Positions 11,097 to 22,517 of a stretch of DNA of 64,000 bases are shown here, one piece after another. The stretch comes from Wolfiporia cocos (lineage: Eukaryota > Basidiomycota > Agaricomycetes > Polyporales > Phaeolaceae). The stretch covers positions 4,960,001-5,024,000 of the forward strand of contig JACCLO010000001.1 in assembly GCA_029448655.1 (NCBI GenBank), written 5' to 3'. How positions within the stretch are numbered: the stretch's first letter is position 1; the number at the start of each line of letters is the position of its first letter. The translations under genes and the position numbers were made by a program. The notes beneath the pieces were generated by a model. The model did not search any database and was not told the DNA's origin. It saw only the letters and a list, made by a program, of their open reading frames with translations.

Positions 11097-13578
11097 CCCC
11101 TTTCTCAAGCTTCGGCAGTTCTCTGAGGAACCGCCCTGCCATTCGTTTCTGGGCTAATTCATGCGCAATGAATGCCATCTTTCGCGCCTCTTTGATCTTC
11201 TTGATCCTGTCGACGGCTGCCGGGACGTTCCCTACTCGGTCATAGTCTGGGAACCCTCTTGGGACGTATCCTAGGATTATTTCAAGTGGGGCTATCCGGT
11301 TTTCAGTTCGTCTGGTGTTGTGCGCAAATTCGACGTCAGGCAGTCGTTGTACCCATTGGAAAGGGTCGTTCATGCAATAGATACGAAGGTATACTTCTAT
11401 CTGTTGGTTCATCCTTTCCGTTTGTCCGTCTGTCTGGGGATGGTATGCTGTACTCATCGCTGACTCCGTTCCCTGCAGCTTGCATAATTCCCTGAATAGT
11501 TTTGACGCGAATTGTGGTCCCCTGTCCGAGATGATTTTTCGGGGGATGCCGTATTGTGAGTATATCTTTCGATGGAATATCTCTGCGGCCCCTTCGCTCG
11601 TAATTGTTTTGTCGCATGGGGTGAGAGAGATGGCCTTGGATAGGCCATGGTCGACAATCACCATCATGGAGTCATACTTTCCGACTCTTGGCAGGTCGGT
11701 GACAAAATCGACCGAACACTGTGAGAAGGGGAGGGCGTCTTCCCGTGTCGGTATTGGTTGCAAAGGGGGTTTTAGCAGATTCCTATCAGGTTTCATCTGT
11801 TGACAGATTGCACAGCCCCGGACGTATTCCGCTATCATTGTTCTCATGTCAGGCCACCAAAAGTGGGTCGTAACCTGTACTGTTGTACCCCAGATCCCAG
11901 GGTGTCTGGCCGGGATCGTGTCGTGGTATTTTGAGATGACGTCTCGTCGAAGGCCCTCATCCCTTGGCACGTACATCCTGCCCTTGTAGAGCAGTATTCC
12001 ATCCATTTGTTGCCATTCATCTGCGGTGGTTTTCGCGGGGAATTCGCCTGTGCCCCCTAGAGCACGGATCGCCTGTTCCGCAGATTCATCTCGATCGTTG
12101 GCGTTCTTGATTCGATCAATGATCGGGATCTGGATTGCGTGGACGACGAGTTCATCTGGAATCATGGTGATTCCCTCGTTGTCTTCATTGCTTTCGTCCA
12201 GGTGATACAACCTGGACAATGTGTCGGCCATGACTAGTTTCCTTCCGGGGACGTGTTGTAACTTCAGGTCGAATTGCGAGAGGAATAGATGCCATCTCGC
12301 TTGTCGCCGATTTAGGCGCTGTGCGCTTCTCCAGTACATCAGGTTCTGATGATCACTTCGGATCAAGATCCGATGCGGTGCTCCTTCTAACAGGTGCCGC
12401 CATTCTTCTATGGCTCGGACTATTCCGAGTAGTTCGCGATTGTAGATTTCATAGTTCCGTTCTGTAGATGTCAGGGACTGTGAGAGATATCCCACTGGCC
12501 GTTCGTGCCCTGTTTCATCTATCTGTTTCAGTACTGCTCCTGTGGCGAACTGAGATGCATCTGTTTCGAGGATGAACGGTTTCTCCTTGTCTGGTGTTCC
12601 TAGTGCGGGCGCCGTTGTGAATGCTTTCTTCATGAATTCGAATGCTTTCTGTTCTTTCTCCGTCCATTGGAACCCTGTCCCCGTGACCGTTTTTGTGAGG
12701 TCTACCAAGGGTCGGGCGTGCGTAGAGTAGTGATCGATAAATTTCCGATAGAAGTTTGCGAATCCTAGGAAGGATCTGACTTCTTTGAGATTTCGGGGAA
12801 TCGGCCACTCCTTAATTTTCGCTGGGTCCATCTGGATATTTCCTGGGGTGATGACTAGTCCCAGAAATTCGACTCTGTCGACACCGAAGGCGCATTTCTC
12901 GGGTTTCACAAAGAGATGGTTATCCACCAATCTCTGAAGGATCCGTCGCTCCCGTTCCTTGTGTATTTTCTCGTCTTCTGAGAAAATGAGGATGTCGTCC
13001 ATATAAACAAGCACCCATCCTTCGAGGATTTCTTCTTTCAGGATTTCGTTCATCATAGCCTGGAAGGTCCCGGGTGCATTGCACAATCCGAAAAACATAA
13101 CCGTGGGCTTGTACAACCCTCGGTTTGTTTTGAAAGCCGCTTTCCATTCGTCTCCCTTCTTGATCCGCACGTTGTTGTATCCCACTCTAAGGTCCATTTT
13201 TGTGAAGATCCTGGCTCCTTTTAGCTTTTCCAGGAGCTCTGAGATCAGTGGCAAGGGATAGACGTTCTTTATCGTCCCTTCGTTCAGATATCGATAATCT
13301 TGACAGGGTCGTAGGCCGCTGTCTTTCTTTGGGACGAAAAAGAATGGTGACGCCATCGGGGATTTTGAAGGGACTATGAATCCCTTGGCCAAGTTTTCTT
13401 TTAGGAATTCGTCCAGCGCCTGCTGCTCTTTAGGCGAGAGTGCATAGACTTTGCAGTCTTTCGGCACGAAATCGGGTTTTAATTCGATTGCGTGGTCCCA
13501 TGGTCTCGATGGGGGGAACGCTGCTGCGGACTCCTTACTGAACACCTTGGCGAAGTCCAGTAGGTGTTTCGGGACCAT
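11097..13578 (-). pseudogene. Element A RT, RNase H and integrase core
   Basis: From the first ATG of this frame come the RT palm motifs ([33 protein letters not shown]), RNase H ([14 protein letters not shown]), the HHCC zinc domain of integrase (RHPGIWG, CAICQQMK) and the D,D-35-E core (CSVDFVTDLP, ISDRGPQFASK, TDGQTERMNQ). All catalytic acidic residues are present. The frame is cut off from protease-dUTPase by a stop (13739-13741) and by an indel in a T-run near 13608-13615, and ends at the solo gamma LTR. In element B the same region is one frame with protease and dUTPase. Confidence 0.9.
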
Positions 13579-13738
13579 CTCCTCAATCGTTCGTTCTGGT
13601 TCGGGGGTTTTTTTGTGCGAATTCCTGGGATTTCGTCAGCGCTTTCCTGACAGCGTTGATGATTTGTATCTTTGTTCGGAACTTCTTTCGCGTCTCCCCT
13701 TTCTTTCCTATGATTCTAGGGTTATCTTTTGCGAAGCG

Positions 13739-14590
13739 TCAGATCGCTTCGTACTCCTTGGGAGTATAGAGCCGCTGCGCTGTTTCTTCTGGCTGGTCTG
13801 TGGATCCAAACCCTTTCTCCCCTCGTTCTGTTTCATCTAGGTCTTCGACCTCTATAATGTCGGGGGTGAGGTGCCGTTCAAAAATTATCTGGGCTATTCG
13901 CATGCCCGGGATAATTCTATGTGCTTTGTCTGAGTGGTTGAAGACGATAGCTCCAACGTCTCCTTGGTAGTCCGAGTCTATGACTCCGGCTTGTACTACC
14001 AATCCGTGTCTGAGGGTGTTGCCTGATCGTCCGGCCATCCTTCCATACGATCCCTTCGGGATCTTCATTTTAACTCCTGTGGAGATGAGTTTCCACCCTC
14101 CGGCAGGAATCTCGGTTTCTTCTGCGGCATAAAGGTCATACCCTGCAGCTTCTTGGGTCCCCCTTGTTGGAACTTTCCCTTCTGGGGCAACTACCATCTC
14201 CACCATATCCATTCGGATCGTGGCTTCCTGTTTCTTTTCTTCTGCCCCTAGTATTGATCGTACATCGACTGTTTGGTCCTTCCAGTCGATTGTGGGGTTT
14301 TTGTCTTTTAGCCATCCATACCCTAGAATCATATTCTCTGTTCCGATTGATCCTACCAGGAATCGGACTTTTCGCGTTTTCTGGGTCTTTGGATATCGTA
14401 GTAGTATGGTGGCTTCTCGGTCTATTCGCCCATCTTTGTTTTCTGTTCCGTCAACATTTTTGACGATGATTGGGTTCTTCAAGGGTTGCGTGGGCACCTT
14501 GTATTTTTCTACCACTCTGCTGTGGATCAGGTTCGACATTGCTCCTGAGTCGATTAGTGCATTGCACTTCACGGGTTTTGCCAGCGTCAT
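13739..14590 (-). pseudogene. Element A protease and internal dUTPase
   Basis: The N-terminal third is an aspartic protease ([17 protein letters not shown] catalytic triad, later ILGYGWL). The rest is a trimeric-type dUTPase: motif 1 [11 protein letters not shown], motif 3 [17 protein letters not shown], motif 4 [11 protein letters not shown], motif 5 [12 protein letters not shown]. Motif 2 reads [12 protein letters not shown] rather than the usual PRSS form. The frame ends at a TGA where element B has CGA (Arg), followed by RFAKDNPR in both, so this is a nonsense change in a longer polyprotein. dUTPase would keep dUTP low during reverse transcription. Confidence 0.9.
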
Positions 14591-14679
14591 GATTACCGGG
14601 ATGAAGAGGGATCGATTCTTCTCGAACGAGGTAATTACATGCGCTGCTTTCTCGGAGGGTAAGACCGTGGGCTTCCCTC

Positions 14680-16527
14680 CTAGGCAAAATCCTGTTCTTC
14701 TACGAGCCGTGCTAGGAGCTCGGGGTTCTTGGCTTTCAGAGCCCTAATTGCTGTGACCGCTCTGTTAGCGGTGATGTATTCAGTCTCTTCCTCAGAGACT
14801 TCTTCAATGCGAGCTTCTTGCTCGGCTTCTTCTTCTTCGGTTTTTCGAGTAGTCCGCCTAGGGCAGGCTGGCTTCCTCGGCCTCTTCGGACAGTCCCGCG
14901 ACATATGTCCTGGCTGATGGCAGGTGAAACATTTTCCCTTCTTGATGTGATCGTCCCTTTCCTGGGTGGTCATTCGATCTACATCCATCGCTTTCGGATC
15001 TTTCGATGCGGTTGTCTGTGGAGCACTAGTGCGTCCGTTATTCTGGTTCGAGGCTTGCCAAGCCTTTTTCTTGACAAACGGTTTATCCCATTTCAAGAAT
15101 ATCTTGCATGTATTTTCATAGTACGAGGCAGCGGACTGCCATTCATCAATGGTCGCTGGTAGCAGCCGAACGCCGATGATGTATCGGGTCGTATGTTCGG
15201 GTAACCCTTTCTCGAATAGGGTTATGAGCAGCGCGTTTCCGTCCGCGCTGTATCGATCGTACTGGGCCTTTCTGGCCAAGTTGTTGAACTCGGTGATATA
15301 ATCATCGATGTCCTTCCTGTCCTGGGTTACGTCCAGGATTTTCTTCCGCGCCTTCTGTACCTCTTCGATGGCTCCGAAGGCTTTCTGGAAGTCTGCATCA
15401 AACTGTGCAAGACTAGGCGGGAAGAATCGTTTCGTCTGGGGGTTCGTATAAACCCGATGATAGTTCTGTTTCCATTGGCCCGTTTTCCCCTTGTTCGAAA
15501 TATAAGAGAGGATAAAGATCACTCTCTGAACGTCGTTCTGGAATGACGTTTCGTACATCGTAAACCAGGAATTGCACTGGTTTATGAAGTTCTGCATGTC
15601 GGATCGTTCCCCGTCGAATACGTCTGGGGGATTGATCTTTATCATTGGGGGTCGGTAGTATGGGTTCGGCACCGGAGGTTGAGGCTGCGGTGCATTCGGT
15701 GGTGGAGGCCCTCCTGGGGGTCCTCCTCCTCCCGGGTATCCTCCACCCGGGTTTCCTGGGTTTCCTCCGGGGTTCCCTGGGTTCCCTCCAGGGTTTCCTC
15801 CTCCGGGGTTCGTGGGGGTTCCTCCTCCGAGTCCTCCAGGAGGGGGGGCATTCCCTCCTCCGAGTCCGAAGTTTCCTCCCAGTCCTCCTCCGCTTGTACC
15901 TGCGGAGGTTCATCCAAATAGGCCTGAAGGCCATGTTCCTGGGTTTGTCGTTCCCATTCCTCCGCTTGGGCTAGTCCAAGACGGATTTCCTCCGCTACCC
16001 ATTCCGGGTGCGTTCTGTGGGGGGTTTCCAAAGAGGTCTGTTCCTCCAGCCATAGGCCCAATCCCACTCTGCGCAAAAGCAGATACAAATCCTGGAGGGT
16101 CCTGTCCTCCGGTCTGGCTGTTATCTGTTCCTGTAAAGTTTCCAGGATTTCTCCCATCATCTCCGATGCGCTCAATTCCTGCCATTCCTGTGGCGCCCGA
16201 AGGCTGATTCGTATTTCCATCGGCATCGAAGGTTCTGTTGATGGTTTCGGTTTCGTTTTCGGTCAACGTCGCGGTTGACATCGGAGGGATTTCTCCGAAT
16301 CGTTCGAACGCTTCACGCGTTATTTCCCAAGCGGTCGTTCCTGCGGAGGGGTATACTTGTACCCACTTCTATGCCCTATCTTCTCTGGGGATGACAACAA
16401 TTCCTCCGCGGTTACGGAAGGCTCCAATGGTGTCAGTCCACTCGTATTGGTTGAGTCTGTAAACTCCCTGAATGTCCTCGGGCAAGAGTTCAATCAGTCG
16501 TGCTGGGAATTCTGGTCCAAATATCAT
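14680..16527 (-). pseudogene. Element A gag, broken by stops
   Basis: Homologous to the intact 616-codon gag of element B. The start ATG (16525-16527) lies only about 47 nt inside the 5' LTR. A TAG near 16360 and a TGA at 15910-15912 (CGA in element B) break the frame. The last 330 codons remain open and contain the capsid-like region and the CCHC knuckle [15 protein letters not shown] proline/glycine-rich linker encoded around 15670-15900 is open in more than one frame because of its composition. Confidence 0.85.
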
Positions 16528-16561
16528 GTGCCCTTACACCGTGATAGGTGAGGGTGTGATA

Positions 16562-16572
16562 AGCTCGACCTT
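16562..16572 (-). other. Primer-binding site of element A (self-priming type)
   Basis: On the minus strand AAGGTCGAGCT begins one base after the 5' LTR. It is exactly complementary to AGCTCGACCTT at 16908-16898 in the LTR, about 30 nt downstream of the TATA box. No tRNA 3'-end complement starting TGG is present. Confidence 0.8.
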
Positions 16573-16573
16573 C

Positions 16574-17281
16574 TGTTACGGGTCGAATACCCGTTCGTAT
16601 ATTCGAGTCGCGAATATAGATCGTTCTTCTGCACGTAGGCTTGCTGCCGTATGCAAGGCAAATACTCGTTAGATGCCTTCAGGTCCTAAGTGAAGTCCTT
16701 AGGAGATCGGTTAATATCCAATATGCGTTAGAGGATATAATCTGTTCAAGTGCGAGTCGAATAGAATATAAGACTCGCCTAAGTCCGAGAAGTCAGTGTG
16801 CACTTCGAGGACTTAGTCGTTCGGTTGCTCGAGTGAGAAATACTGAGCGTAGTTTCCTACGTTTGAGAACGAGTATAAGACTTCTTGTTTATACAACAAG
16901 GTCGAGCTGAAGAGCCTCGACAGTAAGTACATTAGTTTATATACTACATTGGGTTTCAGAGGTCAAGTCCGTCCCAGATGTCACCGATACTATCTACGCT
17001 ATAGTACCAAACGTTTGATAGGTATGTAGTGATATACCTGAGACGATAGATAGGAATGATGGCGGTTGAACGCCATCTATCAGCTAACAAACGATGAACA
17101 TGAAACGGTGGCAGAGTTGGATCTGCCAAAGATGAAACGCGCCCTATAGACTAGTACAACTGGGGATGCGCCCAGTAGAGTCACGAGTAGCCAGGGGAGT
17201 TGGTTGTGCAACAAGTCCCTGTATCGTATTCGCCCAGTGGTGAGTTCTGTCAATATTTGAAAAATCAAAATAACCGTAACA
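16574..17281 (-). repeat. 5' LTR of alpha element A
   Basis: 708 bp, TGTTACGG to CCGTAACA, followed by the target duplication GATGG at 17282-17286. It carries the promoter described at 16898-16943. Confidence 0.93.
16898..16943 (-). promoter_or_regulatory. TATA box and predicted transcript start, element A 5' LTR
   Basis: On the minus strand TATATAAA lies at 16943-16936. About 28 nt further on the sequence AGCTCGACCTT (16908-16898) matches the primer-binding site by complementarity, which marks its first base as the likely 5' end of the RNA. The motif is kept in all alpha LTRs here. Confidence 0.7.
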
Positions 17282-17286
17282 GATGG

Positions 17287-18849
17287 TAATACCCGCCAAG
17301 CGTGAGCGATCTAGTCCGATCAGAGCTATATCTGAGACGCTTGCCGCCACATGTCCTGCGCATCATCTGGCAGCACGCCGTCAACATAGTAAGTTTGTGA
17401 GACGTATTTGCGCGCCTTAATAGTAGACAGAATCCACACTTATGTAGGCCAACTTACGTCTCAACGCCGTGGTTCGTAAATGCGACTAAGCTGAGAATAG
17501 GAAATGCCTGTATTGTCACCGCTTGCAAATCACGATATTCGTTGTAAAGAACACACGGCGGTACCTAACTAGAGTTGTTCTTGTCATAGTATCAATTTCT
17601 AAGCCATGATTGTAAACTTTCAGTTATTTCCGTGTTCACATTCAGACGTTCTGGATGAGCAAAGTGACGCACAGCATCGTTAATCTCAAATAGCCTGGAT
17701 TCTGGAATGTATCTCAACGTAGGAGCCCAAGGTATTCATGTCAAGAGGTGTCAGTGCTGGTGAGACGTGTGCTATGATGACAGCTGGGTAGTGTTGGCGG
17801 CCGCAATTCTAGCGTGCAGAACCTTCAATGGCGCATCGATATCAGTGATCATGGGGGGATCTTTTACCTAACACAATCAACCAGGCACCCGTAGCGGTCA
17901 GACAATGCCGATGAGCTGCTTTCAAGCAGTGCGTACCTTTCATGTGCGCCTTCCCGCAGCGGGAGGGGACTATTCAGGAAGACGATGTGTTTACCATGGA
18001 GCTTGTGCGGGCATGCAGAATTGTGATTACATAACGTCACTGCACTGCAGACTGGATGGCATCGTCCCACGTGGGAGATCTACAGGTGGCTGTCTATGTA
18101 GACGTTAACATACAGTCGTGACACAAGCGCTATCTCAAGCAACTACTCAGGGGAATATTACTCGCGTGAAAGCGTATTCCTAGTCTGAGGCTACTCAAGG
18201 CAACAAAGGCCAAGACGAGTCTGGGGTGCTCCCTGCTCGTCTGGCTGGTATATATGCTCGTAGGCTGTTTGTACATGTTTGGCTACTATACAGTATTACG
18301 TAATCTGATAGACCGTTTAGAGTATGGTAAACCCTATCGTAGGTGTAGAGCCACAACAAGGGTGTCCGGGGTCTGTGTAAGTACGTGTGGGGTGTTCGAG
18401 GTCCTTGCACGTGATGCATAGGCGGGTGCTTAGATAAGATAAGGGTTGTCTCTAGTCGCAAGCTAGTTGGAGAAAATCGGCTTGTGACAAGTCGTTTGCA
18501 TAATTGTTGGCACTTGACAATTTTGAGCAGTATTTGTTCGGGAGAAACCTCTCATGCCACCTACGCATAGGCCCTACGAGTTTGATTCCTAGTGAGAATT
18601 CCGGGTATTTAAATGTATCCTGGTGCACCCGGTACATCAGGATACTATTTGGACCATAGACTACACTAGGATACATGGTAGACGCCCGCATAATGTAACT
18701 TACCTACTCCAAATACATCCTGATGTAATTAGGTTAGATTTTGGTACATTCAATGTATTTGAATGTACCTCAGGACAGTTCTGCGGTGTATCACAAGGTA
18801 TTCTCCAATGTGGCTGAATTAATCAGAATGTATTGAGATCTATCTAAAA
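17287..18849. other. Intergenic sequence, possible 5' part of the broken host gene
   Basis: Read on the minus strand, the frame of the host gene at 7445-8152 stays open from 17282 back to about 17390. A GTAAGT donor-like site lies at about 17459 and CAG acceptor-like sites near 17360-17375, so an upstream exon is possible. The rest (to 18849) has no protein-like frame or element terminus that I can recognise. Confidence 0.35.
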
Positions 18850-20575
18850 GTAATGGGAGCTCGCGCCGTAGGCGCTCGCGTGCAGCTAGTGTGCAGCTAG
18901 CGTGTCGCTTGCGTTTTGCGCACGTTCAGCTCGCGTTTTACGCACATGGCGAGCACGTTCGCCGCGTGGCGTCCGTAGGACGCCCATCAAGCGCGCGTGC
19001 CGGTTGCAAAGGTATTACAAGCGAAGCGACGACGAGGCCGAGCGTCAGCGAGGTGGAGGAGTGGCTGAGCGGGCAGAGATATATAATAACTCCTAGAATA
19101 CAAAATTGTGGTGAAGCCACAGGTAATTAAGCTAGTCTATAAGTAACGGGGGCTCGCGTGGGAGCAGTCGCGTGGAGCGCACCTGGCGTCCATGTTTGCC
19201 GCGTGGCATCCATGGGCATCATTCCTGCTCCCATTAGATAGGGCGCCTGGCGCCGGTGATTTCCCACGCCCAGCGCCTGCAAGGTGCGCTGCTAGCTCGC
19301 GTTTTGCGCACTGTTCCTGCACCACGGGGATTCGTGCCACGGGGATTCATACCCCACACCACGGGGATTCGTGGCCCATTCCATGGGGGTTTGTGGCCCA
19401 TGCCACAGGGATTTGTGTCCTGTGGCATGGGGATTTTGTAATGTAAATACCCCACACCACAGGGATTTGTACCCTGTGCCACAGGGATTTGCACCCCAAT
19501 TCCACAGGGATTTGTCCCACGTGCCATGGGGATTTGTGCCCCGTGCCACAGGAATTTTTGTAATGTAAATACCCTACACCATGGGGATTTGTGGCCCATG
19601 CCACAGGGATTTGTGTGTCCTGTGCCATGGGGATTTGTTCTCTGTGCCATGGAGATTTGTGCCCCGTGCCATGGGGATTTGTGTTCTGTGGCACGGGGAT
19701 TTTGTAATGTAAATACCCCACACCATGGGGATTTGTGCCCCACACCACAGGTATCTGTGCCCTGCCATGGGGATTTATGCCTCATGCCACGGGGATTTTT
19801 GTAACATAACTGGCCTGTGCTGTAGATGCCTGCCAAAAGATTGCAAAACATTTTGACACCACATTACACAGTATTACACGCGAAGCAACGATGAGACCAA
19901 GCATCAGCGAGGTGTCAGAAGTGGCTGAGCAGGCAGAGACAAGAAACAAAAGAGGGAAGTTGGGGAAGCCATGGGTAATGCACAGGAAATTCATGAGAGG
20001 TCCACAGGTAACTTCAAAAAATCCCCCAATTATCTGAAATAGGCACACACACATTGGAATAATATATTGAAGTGGAAAAAGCAGTGTGACCGTGGCAAAG
20101 CCACGGGTAATTAACCTAGTCCAAGTACTAAAGGGCCGTGGAAGAAAACCATGTGGTTCTCGCGTGGCAACCGTGCGTTCATTGGCCCGTAGGGCGCGTG
20201 CCACCACCCCGTGCCATTTCCCACGGACGGCGCCTACAACGCGCGCGCGGCGTTCAAGTCAAGTCCTTTCGACCGTGTTTCGCGCGCCCTCCCTGTGCTG
20301 CGTGTTGTAACGTAATTGGCCTATACTGTAGATACCTGCTAGAAGATTTAAGAGTAACTGGGAGATTTATGAGGCACCACAAGTGAAGCGACGACGACAC
20401 CGAGCATCAGCGAGGTGTCAGAAGTGGCTGAGCGAGGTGCAGCAGGGTGATCACACACCCTGGGGGTTGGGTGGACTCGCATTGCCATACAATATGTTTT
20501 TCCCTGATTTTATTACTTATCATACTTAAGTAACAATTGACATCCGTGGCAAAGCCGCAGGTAATTAAACTCATG
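18850..20575. repeat. Composite repeat, left copy (three modules)
   Basis: Three tandem, diverged modules end near 19130, 20118 and 20573, each with the motif GGYRAAGCCRCRGGTAATTAA. Each also has a block like AGCGACGACGAGGCCGAGC followed by GAGTGGCTGAGC. The whole block is present again in inverted orientation at 23618-24676, 3 kb away. The open frames across it are by-products of repeats and composition, not genes. The GTGGCTGAGCRGGC part resembles a pol III A-box, but I could not find a matching B-box. Confidence 0.65.
19315..19805. repeat. 22-bp minisatellite with higher-order structure
   Basis: The tandem unit is CCACRGGGATTTGTGCCCYR, about 22 bp, present roughly 20 times with substitutions. 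After every five or six units a TTGTAATGTAAATACCCC segment intervenes (near 19436, 19558 and 19704), so the array has a longer period of 120-145 bp. Three times 22 is a multiple of three, so stop-free frames run through it on both strands. None of these is a gene. Confidence 0.85.
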
Positions 20576-21843
20576 TACTCTAATGTACACAAAAGTATTG
20601 ATGTATGCTATCTGAATGCACCTACAGCATCTCCCAATCTACCCACCAATATTCATGCTCCCTCCATGCCCACTCCCTGTCCCCACTCCCTGTCCCCACT
20701 CCCTGCTGCGGAAAACTTGTTGGAAGTGCACACGCATTGGGCGTGGTGCAAGGGTGCAATCCTGTCACCACAGCAGGGAACGACATAAAAAGGGGAGGTG
20801 GCGGAGTGAGCCCAGACCGGAAGGTGGCGCAATACACACCTGTTTATGGAAAGGGGGCGTGTGTTCAGAGAATCGTTTCCATCTTACATTCAACAGTGCA
20901 TGAATGAGTTTTTTTAAGGATATTTCGAAGTAATCAAATATGTACCAGTCTGTCCACCGTGGTGGTTACATCTTGCAATGAGAATGGTTGCATACTGGCT
21001 GGATGTAGATAGATAAGACAGAACTACTAACTAGATGACTCACGGGTGGTCGCCTACTCACACATCATTATTTGGCTCCTCTTGAAGGGATGGTGTTGCT
21101 GCGCCAAGACCCAGAGGTTCACTCAATAAGAGAAAAGCAGAGGAAGAAGATGAGATAGCATGCAGCGCATCATGGGCCTGCTTATGTGTAGTGAGGGAAA
21201 TAAAGTTCAAGAGGTGACAGGTGAAGGAACCTAAAACGAAGCAATTAATGGAAAATGACATAGTGATACTAGTGCTGTGAGGTAAAAGCATTTAGAATAC
21301 ATTGTAAGTTGGTCGCCATCCATGTGTGCACGGACGCTGGATACTTAGGATCAAAATGAAGGAAGCTCACGGTGCGATTATTTATATTTACTATAGTACT
21401 TGTAATAGAAGACATTAGTCAAATTCGATATAGACAATGTATGATGCTGTTCATGACTTTATCAGCGGATGAGTGGCTTCATTTATACGTGCTGCACTTT
21501 TGAGCCAGCGTGACTCCAAACAGGACATGTTGTTGGTCCTTGCAAGTATATGCATAATGCATGATGATCATCATAACACTGTGACCAAGTCATCGACATG
21601 TCAACTTCATGACTTCATCTTCGTAGTCAAGCTGTAGATGGGGTGTGGACTTAGTGCTTAGTACTTAGGTGTCAGTGTTGTATATGCCAGCACCCTCCTG
21701 AATACATAAAATGATCTAAGTATATGTTTTCAATGTAACCCTATAATGTATATAATGCATATATCTTCAATTCAGTCGATGGTCGGCCAAAACAAACAAC
21801 GTCTGTCAATAATCACACAGAGGTGCCCACTGCAGCCCAACGC
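20576..21843. other. Unassigned intergenic sequence
   Basis: Contains a CCCACTCCCTGT triplication near 20669-20705 and otherwise nothing I can assign. No protein-like frame. Confidence 0.5.
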
Positions 21844-21984
21844 GGCAGTATGAGGGACCTCAGTGCCGGAGATGCATCTTCAGAGACACCGCAGATGCAT
21901 CTGGGGCACTCTAAGCAATAATAACGCCCAAGTGTGCTGCATAGATGCATCTGAATAAAATAAGATGCATCTGTGCAAGAAATA

Positions 21985-22058
21985 TGTGCAGGGTTCAAAC
22001 ACTTGACCTGGGATCAGCGAACTCGCAACCTGTACCACTTTGCCAAATGGTCTCAGTA
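21985..22058 (-). other. tRNA-like module, left side of H3
   Basis: On the minus strand the A-box-like TTTGGCAAAGTGG and the B-box-like GTGTTTGAACCCTG sit at tRNA-like spacing. The stems are degenerate. Confidence 0.5.
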
Positions 22059-22330
22059 CCGAAGTCACATACCCATTAATATAATCCATTTAATGTCCTT
22101 TCATCACCGTAGCTGTTGATTGTCAAGTCATACCTTAGTGTATTGCTTTTATGACAGCATCCTTACCTCATTGCAGATACATATGGGTTGTGGGATACAT
22201 CAATCAAAAGATGCATTCTGAGTTCAAGGAACACTTGAGCTTACTGACAAATGAGCAGAATGTTAAATTTTATTACGACCATTATTATATCGACTACTGA
22301 CTATATATTTGCAAAAGATCTTCCTCTCAC

Positions 22331-22409
22331 CAACAGCTTTAGCTGAGTGGTTTCCGTCGCTGTTTTGCTGAGGTAACATGGTTCCTGGTTCAAATCCTGG
22401 TTTGTGACG
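22331..22409 (+). other. tRNA-like module, right side of H3
   Basis: The A-box TAGCTGAGTGG and B-box GGTTCAAATCC both match consensus, and a T-rich tract (CTTTATTTT) follows. The acceptor arms do not pair convincingly, so it is tRNA-derived. Confidence 0.55.
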
Positions 22410-22517
22410 CTTTATTTTGGTACTAATGGGCGCCTCATTTCGATGACTTAGAGTGCCCCAGATGCATCTGCGGTGTCTCTAAAGATGCATCTGTGGCACT
22501 GAAACTCTAGGCAGTAT

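Larger units (their letters stand above)
8244..17281 (-). mobile_element. Family-alpha Ty3/gypsy element A (9.0 kb), decayed
   Basis: Two 708-bp LTRs (TGTTACGG to CCGTAACA) bound an internal region of 7.6 kb read on the minus strand. The target duplication GATGG is exact (8239-8243 and 17282-17286). A purine-rich tract (AGGGAGGGGCTGA) abuts the 3' LTR, and a self-priming site abuts the 5' LTR. Gene order is Gag, protease, dUTPase, RT, RNase H, integrase, chromodomain, then an overlapping extra frame. By eye the LTRs differ at about a dozen positions (near 1.7%). Gag and Pol carry stops and a frameshift and a solo gamma LTR splits pol, so this copy is not autonomous. Confidence 0.93.
21852..22509. 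mobile_element. hAT-like TIR element H3 (658 bp)
   Basis: The ends are GAGGGACCTCAGTG and CACTGAAACTCTA. The arms match for about 60 bp as inverted repeats containing AGATGCATCT motifs (left 21859-21914, right 22450-22500). The flanks are an exact 8-bp duplication GGCAGTAT (21844-21851 and 22510-22517). The core has no coding capacity but two outward-facing tRNA-like modules. The terminal TTCAGT motif is shared with H1, H2 and H4. Confidence 0.8.

Noticed and set aside
14220..14747. Long plus-strand frames opposite alpha pol and gag, such as 175 codons here and 36915-37442
   Set aside because: They recur in both alpha copies only because they are antisense to conserved coding sequence. They have hydrophobic, F/S-rich composition without motifs.
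19315..19805. CRISPR-like array
   Set aside because: The repeats are contiguous and degenerate with no unique spacers, and the genome is eukaryotic. It is a minisatellite.
19234..19851. 205-codon minus-strand frame with HKSPWHG-like repeats
   Set aside because: It is the translation of the 22-bp minisatellite. Frames are open on both strands there because the unit has no stop and its length cycles through all frames.
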